From Massilia rubra (lineage in GTDB: Bacteria; Pseudomonadota; Gammaproteobacteria; Burkholderiales; Burkholderiaceae_D): a DNA stretch of 64,000 nt. How positions within the stretch are numbered: the stretch's first letter is position 1; the number at the start of each line of letters is the position of its first letter. The stretch is taken from NCBI RefSeq assembly GCF_011682065.1, contig NZ_VUYU01000031.1:1-64000 (forward strand), given 5' to 3'. Positions 1-7,867 of this stretch are shown one piece after another. A program made the position numbers and the translations under genes. The notes below the pieces were generated by a model. The model saw only the letters and a program-made list of their open reading frames with translations. It was not told the DNA's origin and did not search any database.

Positions 1-1599
1 GTTTGGCGGGGGGGCGGGGGGCGTGGCTGGGTGGGTGGGGGGCGTGGGCGTCGGGGTCGGCGTCGGGGTTGGTGTCGGCGTTGGGGTTGGCGTCGGCGTT
101 GGCGTTGGCGTACCCGACTCCCACACAATATCGTCAATCGCCATCTGGAACGGCGCCGTCGGCAGTTGCGTCGCTTCGCTGGAAAACTGGAACAGGTCCA
201 GCATCGACTGCAAGGCCACTTTCGGCCCGACCAGGGTCGATACCGGAATCGTCGCCGTGGCCCAGTCACCGTTGCGCACCAGGCCGTACGTGGTCGCGTT
301 GGCCGGGAACTTGACCGCATTCTGGTTGGTGTAGGTATCCTGGATACTCACATTGAAGGCCACATTGGCCGGAATCTTGATGCGGAATTTCAGGTTGCCG
401 TTCCTGAAATTGCTCATATCGTGCGCCTGGCGCGATTGCACGCTGCCGCCGAACCACTGGTTGGGCGCGGTGTAGTTCAAGGCCATGACATTGCTGCCCT
501 CGAACGGCGCGATATTACCGGCCGACATGGACGCGTTATTCCACACGAAGATATCGGAACTGGCGCCAGCCACCTGCTTGTTGTTGACGGCGGTGTTATC
601 GGTGAAGACGCCGAACTTGCCCACTTCCGGCGTCGACTGGTTGCCCAGCTTGACCGATCCCTTGCCGTCGAGCTGGTACACGCGCACATAATCGACGTAC
701 ATGGTGCCCGGCAGCGGCGCGGTGACTTGTCCGGGCGAGGCGGCGTCGGTGAAGTTGCCGCCCACGGCCAGGTTCAGCAGCAGGTAGAACGGCGCTTGCA
801 GCGCGCTCGAATTGACCGGCAGCGGGTTGTCGTACATATTGTGCTCGACGCCGTTATCGACGACCGTAAAACGCATTTGCGACTCGGTCCAGTACAGGCG
901 ATAGGTCACGAAGCGGTTCGCCATCGAGGTCGGCGCGATATACCAGTTCTTGGTTTGCCACGCGGTCGAGGCCGCGCAGCTTTCGTTACCCGGCACGCAG
1001 GCGGCCTGCTGATACGTGATCACGTTCGCGCCGACGAAGCTGTCGATCGGCGCATTGCCGGCGGGGGCGCGCGAACTGGCGCGGTGGCCCATCTCGACAA
1101 TATCGATTTCGCCATTGCGCGGCCAGCTCTGCGGGCTGGAACCGAGCAACCATGCGGCCGGCCACAAGCCGGTGCCGAGCGCCGGCGTGCTCACGCGCAT
1201 TTCGATCATGCCGTACTGCACTTGCACCTTGCCGGCCGAGGTCACTTTACCGGAAGTAAATGAGTTGCTGCCAATGGTCTGGCGCTGGGCCTTGATCGCC
1301 AGCGCGCGCGAGTTCGATTCGAACGGCACGTTCACGATCGACAGGTTGTTCGGGCTGTAGTACTGCAATTCCTGGTTGCCGTAGCCGCACAGGTTGATCT
1401 GGCAACCGTTGCCGTCGTCCGCCGTCCACACCAGGCTGTTCAGGCTGGGGCCGTTGAATTCTTCCGACCACAGCAATTGCCCGATGACGGGATTGGTCAC
1501 GCTGGCGTGCGCGCCGGCGCCGTACATGGCGAGAATGCCGCCCGCGATGGCGGACAGCATGAATTTCCGCTTTGCCTGGATGTTGTTTTGATTTTTCAC
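1..1599 (-). CDS. Secreted GH16 beta-glucanase (laminarinase-like), C-terminus beyond window
   Basis: Endo-acting beta-glucan hydrolase, probably on laminarin or lichenin type beta-1,3(-1,4)-glucans outside the cell. The start is a GTG at 1599 behind CAGGAG. It is followed by a signal peptide (KRKFMLSAIAGGILAMYGAGAHA), then the GH16 domain (about residues 40-285) with the family signature GEIDIVE, in which Glu164, Asp166 and Glu169 are the expected nucleophile, helper and acid/base. Residues about 300-500 look like a beta-sandwich carbohydrate-binding or glucan-associated domain (DDIVWES near its end). A long (Thr-Pro)n linker then runs to the window edge, so another binding domain probably lies outside. 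The Thr-Pro linker DNA is an almost pure GT/GC repeat. Two LacI-type operators sit upstream. Confidence 0.93.
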   Translation of the reverse strand, partial: MKNQNNIQAKRKFMLSAIAGGILAMYGAGAHASVTNPVIGQLLWSEEFNGPSLNSLVWTADDGNGCQINLCGYGNQELQYYSPNNLSIVNVPFESNSRALAIKAQRQTIGSNSFTSGKVTSAGKVQVQYGMIEMRVSTPALGTGLWPAAWLLGSSPQSWPRNGEIDIVEMGHRASSRAPAGNAPIDSFVGANVITYQQAACVPGNESCAASTAWQTKNWYIAPTSMANRFVTYRLYWTESQMRFTVVDNGVEHNMYDNPLPVNSSALQAPFYLLLNLAVGGNFTDAASPGQVTAPLPGTMYVDYVRVYQLDGKGSVKLGNQSTPEVGKFGVFTDNTAVNNKQVAGASSDIFVWNNASMSAGNIAPFEGSNVMALNYTAPNQWFGGSVQSRQAHDMSNFRNGNLKFRIKIPANVAFNVSIQDTYTNQNAVKFPANATTYGLVRNGDWATATIPVSTLVGPKVALQSMLDLFQFSSEATQLPTAPFQMAIDDIVWESGTPTPTPTPTPTPTPTPTPTPTPTPPTHPATPPAPPPN

Positions 1600-1653
1600 A
1601 ATGTCTCCTGATAACTGCTCTTCATAAAAACGGCATCAAGCCGGAAAGCACTG

Positions 1654-1667
1654 TGGTAGCGCTTCCA
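1654..1667. promoter_or_regulatory. LacI-family operator 1 upstream of GH16
   Basis: TGGTAGCGCTTCCA is a pseudo-palindrome centred on CG and fits TGGNANCGNTNCCA exactly, the general form of operators bound by LacI-family sugar regulators in proteobacteria. It lies 55 bp upstream of the GTG start of the glucanase. The regulator itself is not in the window. Confidence 0.6.
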
Positions 1668-1757
1668 CCATCGCTGACACCGCGCTGTGCCGAACTGCGC
1701 AAAATGCGGGGGCCTGTTGAATTATTGGAGCAAGGAAACAACCCGTTCCCTCCATTA

Positions 1758-1771
1758 TGGAAACGCTTCCA
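1758..1771. promoter_or_regulatory. LacI-family operator 2 upstream of GH16
   Basis: TGGAAACGCTTCCA also fits TGGNANCGNTNCCA at every fixed position. Its centre is 104 bp (about ten helical turns) from the centre of the first site, the kind of phasing that would let one repressor tetramer loop the DNA. Nothing else with coding character is seen between 1600 and 1871. Confidence 0.6.
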
Positions 1772-1871
1772 ACTCAGGCAGGTGGAATATATGCCGCCTG
1801 AATTTTGATGTCAAGATAAAAAGAATTGCATGTTGCGCAGGCCGCACGCACGCGCCTGCTTGTCTGCACGC

Positions 1872-2849
1872 CTACCAGCGCGAGGCGTGGTCCTCGGTCA
1901 CGCCCGCCAGCCGCGTCACGGCCCGGCGCGGCGCATCCCTGCTGGCCCTCACCCATCCGGAAAACGTGCCGATCGGCTGCACGTAACGGCTCGCCGCCAC
2001 CAGCAGGTTCTTGTCTTCGCGCCGGCACCCTTCCGGCGTGAAATGCAGGTCGAGCAAACCGTCGTCGGTGAAGACATGCCACGGCGCCATCGGATCGTGC
2101 TCGTTGAAATCGAAGGTGGCCGCGCCGAGGCCGATCAAGCGCCCGTCCAGCCACAAGGCGTTCTCGTGCGCGCCAAAGTAGCCGGCCTGCAGGTTGAAGC
2201 CGAGCGCCAGGCTGTGCGCCGAGGCCCAGCGCCACGCCGTCTCGCGCGCCAGCAAGCCGTTCGAGTAGTCGAAGCTGGCCACCCCGCCATCGAGCGCATA
2301 GGCCTGCGTGCCGACGCGTACGCTGCCGCTCAGCGCCAGGCCCGATGATTTTTGCGTCGCATGCACCGCCCCGCCGCGCACCGGCCCGACGGCCAGCAAC
2401 AGCGGTGCGCCGGGCGCGTCGAAGGCGGCCTCGATCTCCAGGCCCTTGCAGCGCAGCGACAGCGCGCTTGCCGACATGTCGATACGGCTGGCGCCGAATC
2501 TGAAGCGGCTGTGGCCGCCCGCGTGCCCGGCCAGGCGCGCCGTCAGTCCCGGCAGACCGTCGCGCGAGAAGCCGGCCACCACCTCGCGCCGGGTGCGCTC
2601 GAACACGTAGGCAAACGCCGTGTTGGTCCAGCCGACATCGACGATGGCGATGCCGCAGAACAGCTGATCGGTGGCCAGTGCGGTGTAGTGCCAGCGCTTG
2701 TGGTGAAAGCGCCGCCACCAGCGGCTGCGCGCGTACGGCGCGGCCAGCAGCGCCCAGTCGAAGCGCGTGGCGGCGCCGGCAAAGCGGCCGAAGGCGGGAT
2801 GGCCGTCCGCTGCGGGAACGGTCAGGGGTGCGGCGGAAAGTGGCGTCAT
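1872..2849 (-). CDS. DUF2804 family protein
   Basis: A 325-residue protein of the DUF2804 family, whose function is not established. The N-terminal third carries the typical block KRWHYTALATDQLFCGIAIV followed by DVGWTNTAFAYVFE, and the C-terminal third has the Trp/Asp-rich stretch DPMAPWHVFTDDGLLDLHF. There is no signal peptide or membrane segment, so it is likely cytoplasmic. ATG at 2849 has no clear Shine-Dalgarno. It lies downstream of the porin/PstS-like units on the same strand but is separated from them by a terminator, so it is probably its own transcript. Family assignment is from remembered motif pattern. Confidence 0.8.
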   Translation of the reverse strand: MTPLSAAPLTVPAADGHPAFGRFAGAATRFDWALLAAPYARSRWWRRFHHKRWHYTALATDQLFCGIAIVDVGWTNTAFAYVFERTRREVVAGFSRDGLPGLTARLAGHAGGHSRFRFGASRIDMSASALSLRCKGLEIEAAFDAPGAPLLLAVGPVRGGAVHATQKSSGLALSGSVRVGTQAYALDGGVASFDYSNGLLARETAWRWASAHSLALGFNLQAGYFGAHENALWLDGRLIGLGAATFDFNEHDPMAPWHVFTDDGLLDLHFTPEGCRREDKNLLVAASRYVQPIGTFSGWVRASRDAPRRAVTRLAGVTEDHASRW

Positions 2850-2927
2850 CGAGGTGGCAAGGTGGCGGCGGTCGCCCAGCCTAGCAGATGCTGCCCCGCA
2901 AGGGCAAGCTGCTTGCGCCAGAAACGG

Positions 2928-2955
2928 AAAAGCCCTCCGCCGGGGGCTGGAGGGC
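2928..2955 (-). terminator. Rho-independent terminator after PstS-like gene copy 1
   Basis: On the minus strand GCCCTCC pairs with GGAGGGC around a 10-base loop, followed by TTTT. It closes the 3410-4606 / 2989-3399 operon. Confidence 0.7.
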
Positions 2956-2988
2956 CTGCATTCCTGCGCCGTGCCGTGCCGTCGCTGA

Positions 2989-3399
2989 TTACTGCACCGT
3001 CAGAATCACCTTGACGGTATCGTCCACGGCCGACTTGTCGATGTAGCCGATCGCGCTCAGGTCGGCCGCGACCGCTTTTTTCACCTCGGCGGCCGTGTGA
3101 TATTCCTTGGGCGCCGTGCCCTTGCCGGTAAACACTAGCTTGGTCCAGATTGCCTTGACCTGGGCCGGCTCCTTTTGCAGCACCTTGGTGTAGAACTCGG
3201 TGCGGATGGCCGCGCCCTCATTGAATTCGATCGGCGTAAACAAGGTCGACTTGCCGATGAAAAACTGGCCCGCCTGTTCGCTGAACATGCGCGTGGCCGG
3301 GTTCTTCGGATTGACGATCACCACGATTTCCGCAAAGGCGGGCAGACCCGCCGCAAACAAGCCTGCCGCCAGCAGCATCTTGCCGATTGTTGTCTTCAT
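2989..3399 (-). CDS. Small PstS-like periplasmic phosphate-binding protein, copy 1
   Basis: A 136-residue exported protein beginning with a signal peptide (MKTTIGKMLLAAGLFAAGLPAFA). The mature part (IVVIVNPKNPATRMFSEQAG then FFIGKSTLFTP) resembles the first lobe of PstS-type phosphate ABC-transporter binding proteins (PBP-like family), but it is about half their length and no ABC transporter genes are near. The start at 3399 is set by AAGGAGAGCAGG. The Shine-Dalgarno overlaps the TAA of the upstream porin gene, so translation is probably coupled. The true ligand is unknown. A second copy (4978-5388) is nearly identical in the mature part. Confidence 0.82.
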   Translation of the reverse strand: MKTTIGKMLLAAGLFAAGLPAFAEIVVIVNPKNPATRMFSEQAGQFFIGKSTLFTPIEFNEGAAIRTEFYTKVLQKEPAQVKAIWTKLVFTGKGTAPKEYHTAAEVKKAVAADLSAIGYIDKSAVDDTVKVILTVQ

Positions 3400-3409
3400 C
3401 CTGCTCTCC

Positions 3410-4606
3410 TTAGAATACGAAATCGATACCGGCGGCATATACGTTGACGGTATCGTGGAACCCTGGCCTGGCGCGCAAAAAGGTACCGGCGCCGTCACGC
3501 GGCTTGATGCGGTCGACCTGTACCTTCAAGGCGGCGGACTTGGCAAAATCCCAGCGCACGCCGATCGCGTTGGTCGACTGCTGAGCCGCCTTGACCACGC
3601 CATTGACGCCGGCCGTGAGCGGCGCCAGCGGGCCGGCCGTCGGCAAACCGGCATACGTGCGGGCATTGTCCTGCTTGGTGTCGCCATAGTAGTAATACGG
3701 CGTGATCTTGCCGAAGCGATAGCCGAACATCGCGTAATACGAATTGGTATCCGGCACGATGCGCGAATCGGTCCTGCGGATCGCATACTCGGTCTGCACC
3801 AGGAAATTCTTGTAGTCCATCGTGAAGCCGGCCGAGGTGAACGAACCGTCCACATCGGTGATGCTCAGATCGTTCGCGACCTGGACCAGGCCAACCCGGC
3901 GCAAGGTGGCCAGCAAGCCATCGAGCTGTTCGCTGTCCTGGATCGTCACCTTGGCGTCGGCACGGCCGACGCGGAAGGTGAACGGACCGTTTTCGGCGAC
4001 GATATGAATCATCGTGGCCGGCTTGTAAGTGACCCGGTTGTCGTCGGTGATTTTGGCCGATACATTGCCGATACCGGCCTGTGCGGTCACCGTGGTATCG
4101 CCGAAGCTGTGCTGGTACACCAGGTCGACGCCGTCGAAGGAATCGCCATTGACCTGGCGATACACTTCGGTGGGCGGACGGATCATGGTATTGGCGTAAC
4201 CAACCTGGCGGAAGTCCGAAATCATGTAGACCGGCATGCCCATGCGACCGACGCGCACCGACAGCTCATCATTGATCTTGAATTTTGCAAATGCCCACGC
4301 CAATTCCGCGCCCCAGGCATCGCGCGCATTCTTGCGCGCCAGGCCCTGCACGGTAAACGACAGCCAATCGTTCATCTTGACCATGCCCTGGATACCAAGA
4401 TTGGAATCGACCCCGGGACGCGGGTTCTTGCCCACGCCGGCTTGTTGATTCGGCCGCGCGAATTCGATGTCATCCGTATCGGTCGCGGTCAAGGCCGCGG
4501 TACCGAATCCGCTGATCGTCACGGTAGGCCCATCGGCCGCCTGCGACGACATGCTGAAAGCTGCCAGGATGACTGAGACCATGGCAAGACGCATTGGTTT
4601 ATTCAT
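3410..4606 (-). CDS. Outer-membrane porin, copy 1
   Basis: A 398-residue beta-barrel protein. The signal peptide ends at SSQAA, the mature chain opens with VTISGFGTAALTATDTDDIE, strands alternate polar and aromatic residues throughout, and the last residue is Phe (IDFVF), the usual BAM recognition signal. ATG 4606 is preceded by GAGGAGA. It is in one operon with the PstS-like gene 10 bp downstream. The substrate cannot be read from sequence; the partner hints at an anion such as phosphate. The copy at 5399-6598 aligns along the whole length. It could also be called a trimeric porin-like or DcaP-like channel. Confidence 0.82.
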   Translation of the reverse strand: MNKPMRLAMVSVILAAFSMSSQAADGPTVTISGFGTAALTATDTDDIEFARPNQQAGVGKNPRPGVDSNLGIQGMVKMNDWLSFTVQGLARKNARDAWGAELAWAFAKFKINDELSVRVGRMGMPVYMISDFRQVGYANTMIRPPTEVYRQVNGDSFDGVDLVYQHSFGDTTVTAQAGIGNVSAKITDDNRVTYKPATMIHIVAENGPFTFRVGRADAKVTIQDSEQLDGLLATLRRVGLVQVANDLSITDVDGSFTSAGFTMDYKNFLVQTEYAIRRTDSRIVPDTNSYYAMFGYRFGKITPYYYYGDTKQDNARTYAGLPTAGPLAPLTAGVNGVVKAAQQSTNAIGVRWDFAKSAALKVQVDRIKPRDGAGTFLRARPGFHDTVNVYAAGIDFVF

Positions 4607-4686
4607 ATTTTCTCCTCGATAGTTCGCTAGTGCTGAGTCCCTAGTGTGGGCCACGAGTAACTGTTTGTGTACCGCGCGCGCGGCTT

Positions 4687-4775
4687 AATTCACGAAAGCG
4701 TTGTATCGAAGGAACATAGGCAGGCATTGGCGCGCTTGAATATGGCCTAACAAATAACCTTCTCCGTAAACCGTA
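4687..4775. promoter_or_regulatory. Upstream block shared with the second porin unit (copy 1)
   Basis: About 80 bp upstream of porin copy 1 (starting AATTCACGAAAGCGTTGTAT) align with 6679-6760 upstream of copy 2, sharing blocks such as CGTTGTAT, GCGCTTG and TATGGCC. Conservation outside the coding region suggests a common promoter or operator duplicated with the genes. The rest of 4607-4977 shows no convincing gene. Confidence 0.5.
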
Positions 4776-4945
4776 TTTTTATGGCATGCCAAAAGAGAAA
4801 ATATCCAGACGTGACAAAGCGCAAGCGTGAATTACGCTTGGCAAGCAAAGACGAGGCAGGAGGAAAACAATGATGACTGCCGGGATGTGGCGAGGAGGGT
4901 TGCGCCAGTCGCGATGACGGGCGCAAGGGGGCCAACCGATGAGAA

Positions 4946-4970
4946 CGGCCCGGCGCACGCGCGCGGGCCG
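4946..4970 (-). terminator. Possible terminator after PstS-like gene copy 2
   Basis: On the minus strand CGGCCCG pairs with CGGGCCG around an 11-base GC-rich loop, followed by TTCTC. The T tract is poor, so this is only a possible terminator or a stabilising 3' stem. Confidence 0.35.
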
Positions 4971-4977
4971 CTTTCGT

Positions 4978-5388
4978 TTACTGCACTGTCAGGATGACTT
5001 TCACGCTGTCGTCCACGGCCGACTTGTCGATGTAGCCGATGGCGCTGACATCGGCGGCAACCGCCTTCTTTACCTCGGCCGCCGTATGGTATTCCTTGGG
5101 CGCCGTGCCCTTGCCGGTGAACACCAGCTTGGACCAGATGGCCTTGACCTGCGCCGGTTCCTTCTGCAGCACCTTGCTGTAGAACTCGTTGCGGATGGGT
5201 GCGCCCTCGTTGAACTCGACCGGCGTGAACAAGGCCGACTTACCAATAAAGAACTGGCCCGCCTGCTCGCTGAACATGCGCGTGGCCGGGTTCTTTGTAT
5301 TCACGATGACCACGATTTCCGCCAGGGCGGGCACGGTTGTGGCGCACAAACCCGCCGCCAGCAACATCTTGCCGATAATTGTCTTCAT
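4978..5388 (-). CDS. Small PstS-like periplasmic phosphate-binding protein, copy 2
   Basis: A 136-residue paralogue of 2989-3399. It has a signal peptide ending VPALA, then IVVIVNTKNPATRMFSEQAG and FFIGKSALFTPVEF; most differences from copy 1 lie in the signal peptide. ATG 5388 lies 10 bp after the stop of the upstream porin, so the two form an operon as in copy 1. The single-lobe length suggests a ligand scavenger or a partner of the porin rather than a full ABC binding protein, but that is inference. Confidence 0.82.
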   Translation of the reverse strand: MKTIIGKMLLAAGLCATTVPALAEIVVIVNTKNPATRMFSEQAGQFFIGKSALFTPVEFNEGAPIRNEFYSKVLQKEPAQVKAIWSKLVFTGKGTAPKEYHTAAEVKKAVAADVSAIGYIDKSAVDDSVKVILTVQ

Positions 5389-5398
5389 GTTCGCTTCC

Positions 5399-6598
5399 TC
5401 AGAATACGAAGTCGACGCCGGCGGCGTAGACATTGACCGCATCGCGGAAACCTGGCTTGGCGTTCAGGAACGTGCCCGAGCCATCGCGTGGCTTGATGCG
5501 GTCGACCTGCACCTTCAGCGCGGCCGATTTATGGAAGTCCCAGCGCACGCCGAGCGCATTGGTCGACTGCAGCCCGGCCTTCATCGCCGTGTTCACGCCG
5601 GCCGACAGCGCCGCCAGCGGCCCGGTCGATGGCAAGCCCGCGTAGGCGCGATCGCTGTCCTGCTTGACGTTGCCATAATAGTAGTAAGGCGTGATCTTGC
5701 CGAAGCGGTAGCCGAGCATCGTGTAGTACGAGGTGGTGTCGTGGATCACCAGCGAATCGGTCCTGCGCACGGCGTACTCGCTCTGCACCAGGATGTTCTT
5801 GTAGTCCATGGTGAAGCCGAGCGAGGTGAAGGAACCGTCGACGTCGGTCACCGACAGGTCGCTGGCGACCTTGTCCATCCCGACCCGGCGCAGGGTGCCC
5901 AGCAGGCCGTCGAGCGTTTCGCTGCCCTGCAGGCTGACCTTGGCGTCGGCGCGGCCGAAACGCACGGTGAACGGGCCGTTTTCAGCGACGATATGAATCG
6001 TGGTCGCCGGCTTGTACTCGACCCGGTTGTCGTCGGTAATCTTGGTCGACATTTTGCCGATGCCGACTTGCGCGGTCACGGTGGTGTCGCCAAAATTGTG
6101 CTGGTACATCGCATCGATACCGTCGTAGGAATCGCCGTAAATCTGGCCGTACACTTCCTGCGACGGACGGATCATGGTGTTGGCGTAGCCCACCTGGCGG
6201 AAATCGGAAATCATATACACCGGCATGCCGATGCGGCCGACGCGGATCGAGATTTCGTCATTGATCTTGAACTTGGCGAACGCCCAGCTCAGTTCGGCGC
6301 CATAGGAATCGCGTGCATTCTTGCGGGCCAGGCCCTGCGCGGTAAACGACAGCCAGTTGTTGATCTTGGCGGTGCCCTGGATGCCGAAATTGGAGTCCAC
6401 GCCGGCGCGCGGGCTGTTGCCCACGCCTGCGGCCTGGTTGAAACGCGCGTATTCAACGTCATCGGTATCGGCGGCCGTCAGGGCGGCCGTGCCGAATCCG
6501 CTGATGGTGACGGCAGGAGCATCATCGGCTGCGTGCGATGAAACACTGAAAGCTGCCAGGATCGCTGTGACCAGGGCCAGGCGCAGTGGTTGATTCAT
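5399..6598 (-). CDS. Outer-membrane porin, copy 2
   Basis: A 399-residue beta-barrel paralogue of 3410-4606, with signal peptide ending SSHAA, opening VTISGFGTAALTAADTDDVE, and C-terminal Phe (VDFVF). Shared landmarks include MPVYMISDFRQVGYANTMIR and KFKINDE. ATG 6598 follows GAGGAC. Differences concentrate in short stretches that would be extracellular loops (for example around DTTSYYTM versus DTNSYYAM), as expected if the two channels differ in exposure or specificity. Confidence 0.82.
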   Translation of the reverse strand: MNQPLRLALVTAILAAFSVSSHAADDAPAVTISGFGTAALTAADTDDVEYARFNQAAGVGNSPRAGVDSNFGIQGTAKINNWLSFTAQGLARKNARDSYGAELSWAFAKFKINDEISIRVGRIGMPVYMISDFRQVGYANTMIRPSQEVYGQIYGDSYDGIDAMYQHNFGDTTVTAQVGIGKMSTKITDDNRVEYKPATTIHIVAENGPFTVRFGRADAKVSLQGSETLDGLLGTLRRVGMDKVASDLSVTDVDGSFTSLGFTMDYKNILVQSEYAVRRTDSLVIHDTTSYYTMLGYRFGKITPYYYYGNVKQDSDRAYAGLPSTGPLAALSAGVNTAMKAGLQSTNALGVRWDFHKSAALKVQVDRIKPRDGSGTFLNAKPGFRDAVNVYAAGVDFVF

Positions 6599-6678
6599 TC
6601 TTTGTCCTCAAAGGTGTAATTGTTTCAGGGAACGGATTGTGGACTACGGGCAACTATTTGCCTACCGAGGACCACTTC

Positions 6679-6760
6679 AAATTCGCTAAATCGTTGTATT
6701 GAGGAAACACAAGCGGGGATTGGGGCGCTTGTGTATGGCCGAACGAATAATCTTCCGCGC
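6679..6760. promoter_or_regulatory. Upstream block of porin copy 2 with 9-bp inverted repeat
   Basis: This is the copy-2 counterpart of 4687-4775. It contains a perfect inverted repeat ACACAAGCG (6707-6715) / CGCTTGTGT (6726-6734) with a 10-bp gap. In copy 1 the same place keeps only one arm well (GCGCGCTTGA). It may be an operator for a dimeric regulator or an RNA hairpin. No promoter hexamers are obvious. Confidence 0.45.
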
Positions 6761-6777
6761 GCAGGGTTGGGGGTGGA

Positions 6778-6804
6778 GAAAGCCGGCAGCGTGTTGCTGC
6801 CGGC
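6778..6804 (-). terminator. Terminator after the 34-residue peptide gene
   Basis: On the minus strand GCCGGCAGC pairs with GCTGCCGGC around AACAC, followed by TTTCT. It ends the OsmC/pirin/small-peptide transcript. Confidence 0.75.
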
Positions 6805-6815
6805 CGCGTGCGTGG

Positions 6816-6920
6816 TCAGTCGGGAAGAAGTACCAGGAACACCATCGCCAGGCCGAACAGCATCGCCGCCTGCAGGCTGAAAACGACAGCGGGAATTTGC
6901 AGCTCATCAGGAATTTTCAT
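6816..6920 (-). CDS. 34-residue single-pass membrane peptide
   Basis: Small gene encoding a peptide that starts MKIPDELQIPAVVF, continues with a hydrophobic helix (about residues 9-31) and ends LLPD. The ribosome-binding site is exceptional: GGAGGTGATC directly before ATG is complementary to ten bases of the usual 16S rRNA 3' end (GAUCACCUCC). It lies 77 bp after the pirin gene and ends 12 bp before a good terminator, so the reading frame sits exactly where a gene should. I do not recognise a family. It may be an inner-membrane small protein that modulates a larger complex, which is speculation. Confidence 0.72.
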   Translation of the reverse strand: MKIPDELQIPAVVFSLQAAMLFGLAMVFLVLLPD

Positions 6921-6997
6921 GATCACCTCCACACCTTGTTTGCGTGAAGGCTTAGATTCCGGGCTTGCCGCAAAGTTCCATTTTCTTTGAAGCAAGC

Positions 6998-7867
6998 CTA
7001 ACGTTTTGGCAAGGGAATGAACTCGGTTTCGCCGTGTACCTTGTCGAAGTGCTGCTGCTCCCAGTCGTCGCAAGCGCGCGCGATGCGCTCCTTGCTCGAC
7101 GAGACGAAATTCCAGTACATATGGCGGTGGCCATCGAGCGGCGCGCCGCCGATCACCACGAACTGCGCGCCGGCGCCGGCATACACGCTCGCGACGGTGC
7201 CGGCGTCGAGATAGGCCATCGTGTTCGGCGCCAGCAGCTCGCCATCGATGGCAATCTCGCCCGTCACCGGATAGATCGCCGCTTCCTGCGGCAGGTCGTC
7301 CAACTCGATGCTGCGGCCCGCATCGAGCGCAATGTCGAGATACAGCGTTTCGCTGAAGGTGGCCACCGGCGACGTGTGGCCGAAGGCGCTGCCGATCAGC
7401 ACCCGCACCAGCGCGCCGTCGAGCTGCGCCACCGGAATCGCGGTCGCCGGCGTGTGCGCAAAGCTTGGCGCGTCTTCCTCGTGCGCGCGCGGCAGCGCGG
7501 CCCACAGTTGCAAGCCGTGCGAGCGGCGCGGCTTGCCGGCCAGGTCTGGCGGGGTGCGCTCGGAGTGCACGATGCCGCTGCCGGCCGTCATCCAGTTGAT
7601 CGCGCCCGGTTCGATGCGCTGGACCGAACCGACGCTGTCGCGGTGCTCGATGGCCCCTTCGTACAGATACGTCACCGTGGCAAGGCCGATGTGCGGATGC
7701 GGGCGCACGTCGTGATTGGCCTCGGCCGGCTCGTCGATGGGACCGAAGTGGTCAAAGAAGATGAACGGCCCGACCGCCTGCTTGGCGGCGGCCGGCAGCA
7801 CGCGGCGTACCCGAAAGCCGCCGCCGATGTCTTTTTCGTGCGGTTTGAAGAAGTGGGCCACGCTCAT
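6998..7867 (-). CDS. Pirin family protein 1
   Basis: A 289-residue bicupin pirin. The N-terminal cupin carries the metal-binding pattern RPHPHIGLATVTYLYEGAIE with HSE further on (GIVHSE), and the C-terminal domain ends in a charged tail. Bacterial pirins are Fe-binding quercetinase-like or redox-responsive regulators; the substrate here is unknown. ATG 7867 overlaps the OsmC stop codon by four bases (ATGA), so it is translationally coupled to OsmC, which points to a shared role in oxidative or xenobiotic stress. A second, distinct pirin lies at 41541-42407. Confidence 0.9.
   Translation of the reverse strand: MSVAHFFKPHEKDIGGGFRVRRVLPAAAKQAVGPFIFFDHFGPIDEPAEANHDVRPHPHIGLATVTYLYEGAIEHRDSVGSVQRIEPGAINWMTAGSGIVHSERTPPDLAGKPRRSHGLQLWAALPRAHEEDAPSFAHTPATAIPVAQLDGALVRVLIGSAFGHTSPVATFSETLYLDIALDAGRSIELDDLPQEAAIYPVTGEIAIDGELLAPNTMAYLDAGTVASVYAGAGAQFVVIGGAPLDGHRHMYWNFVSSSKERIARACDDWEQQHFDKVHGETEFIPLPKR

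Noticed and set aside
1-120. GT/GC-rich tandem repeat as a CRISPR or microsatellite feature
   Set aside because: It simply encodes the Thr-Pro linker of the GH16 protein.
31-1263. 410-codon plus-strand frame opposite the GH16 gene
   Set aside because: It is Arg/His-rich and antisense to a clear GH16 domain with its catalytic signature, so it is a high-GC shadow frame.
4747-4935. 62-codon minus-strand frame between the two porin units
   Set aside because: No ribosome-binding site, odd composition, and it overlaps the conserved promoter block.
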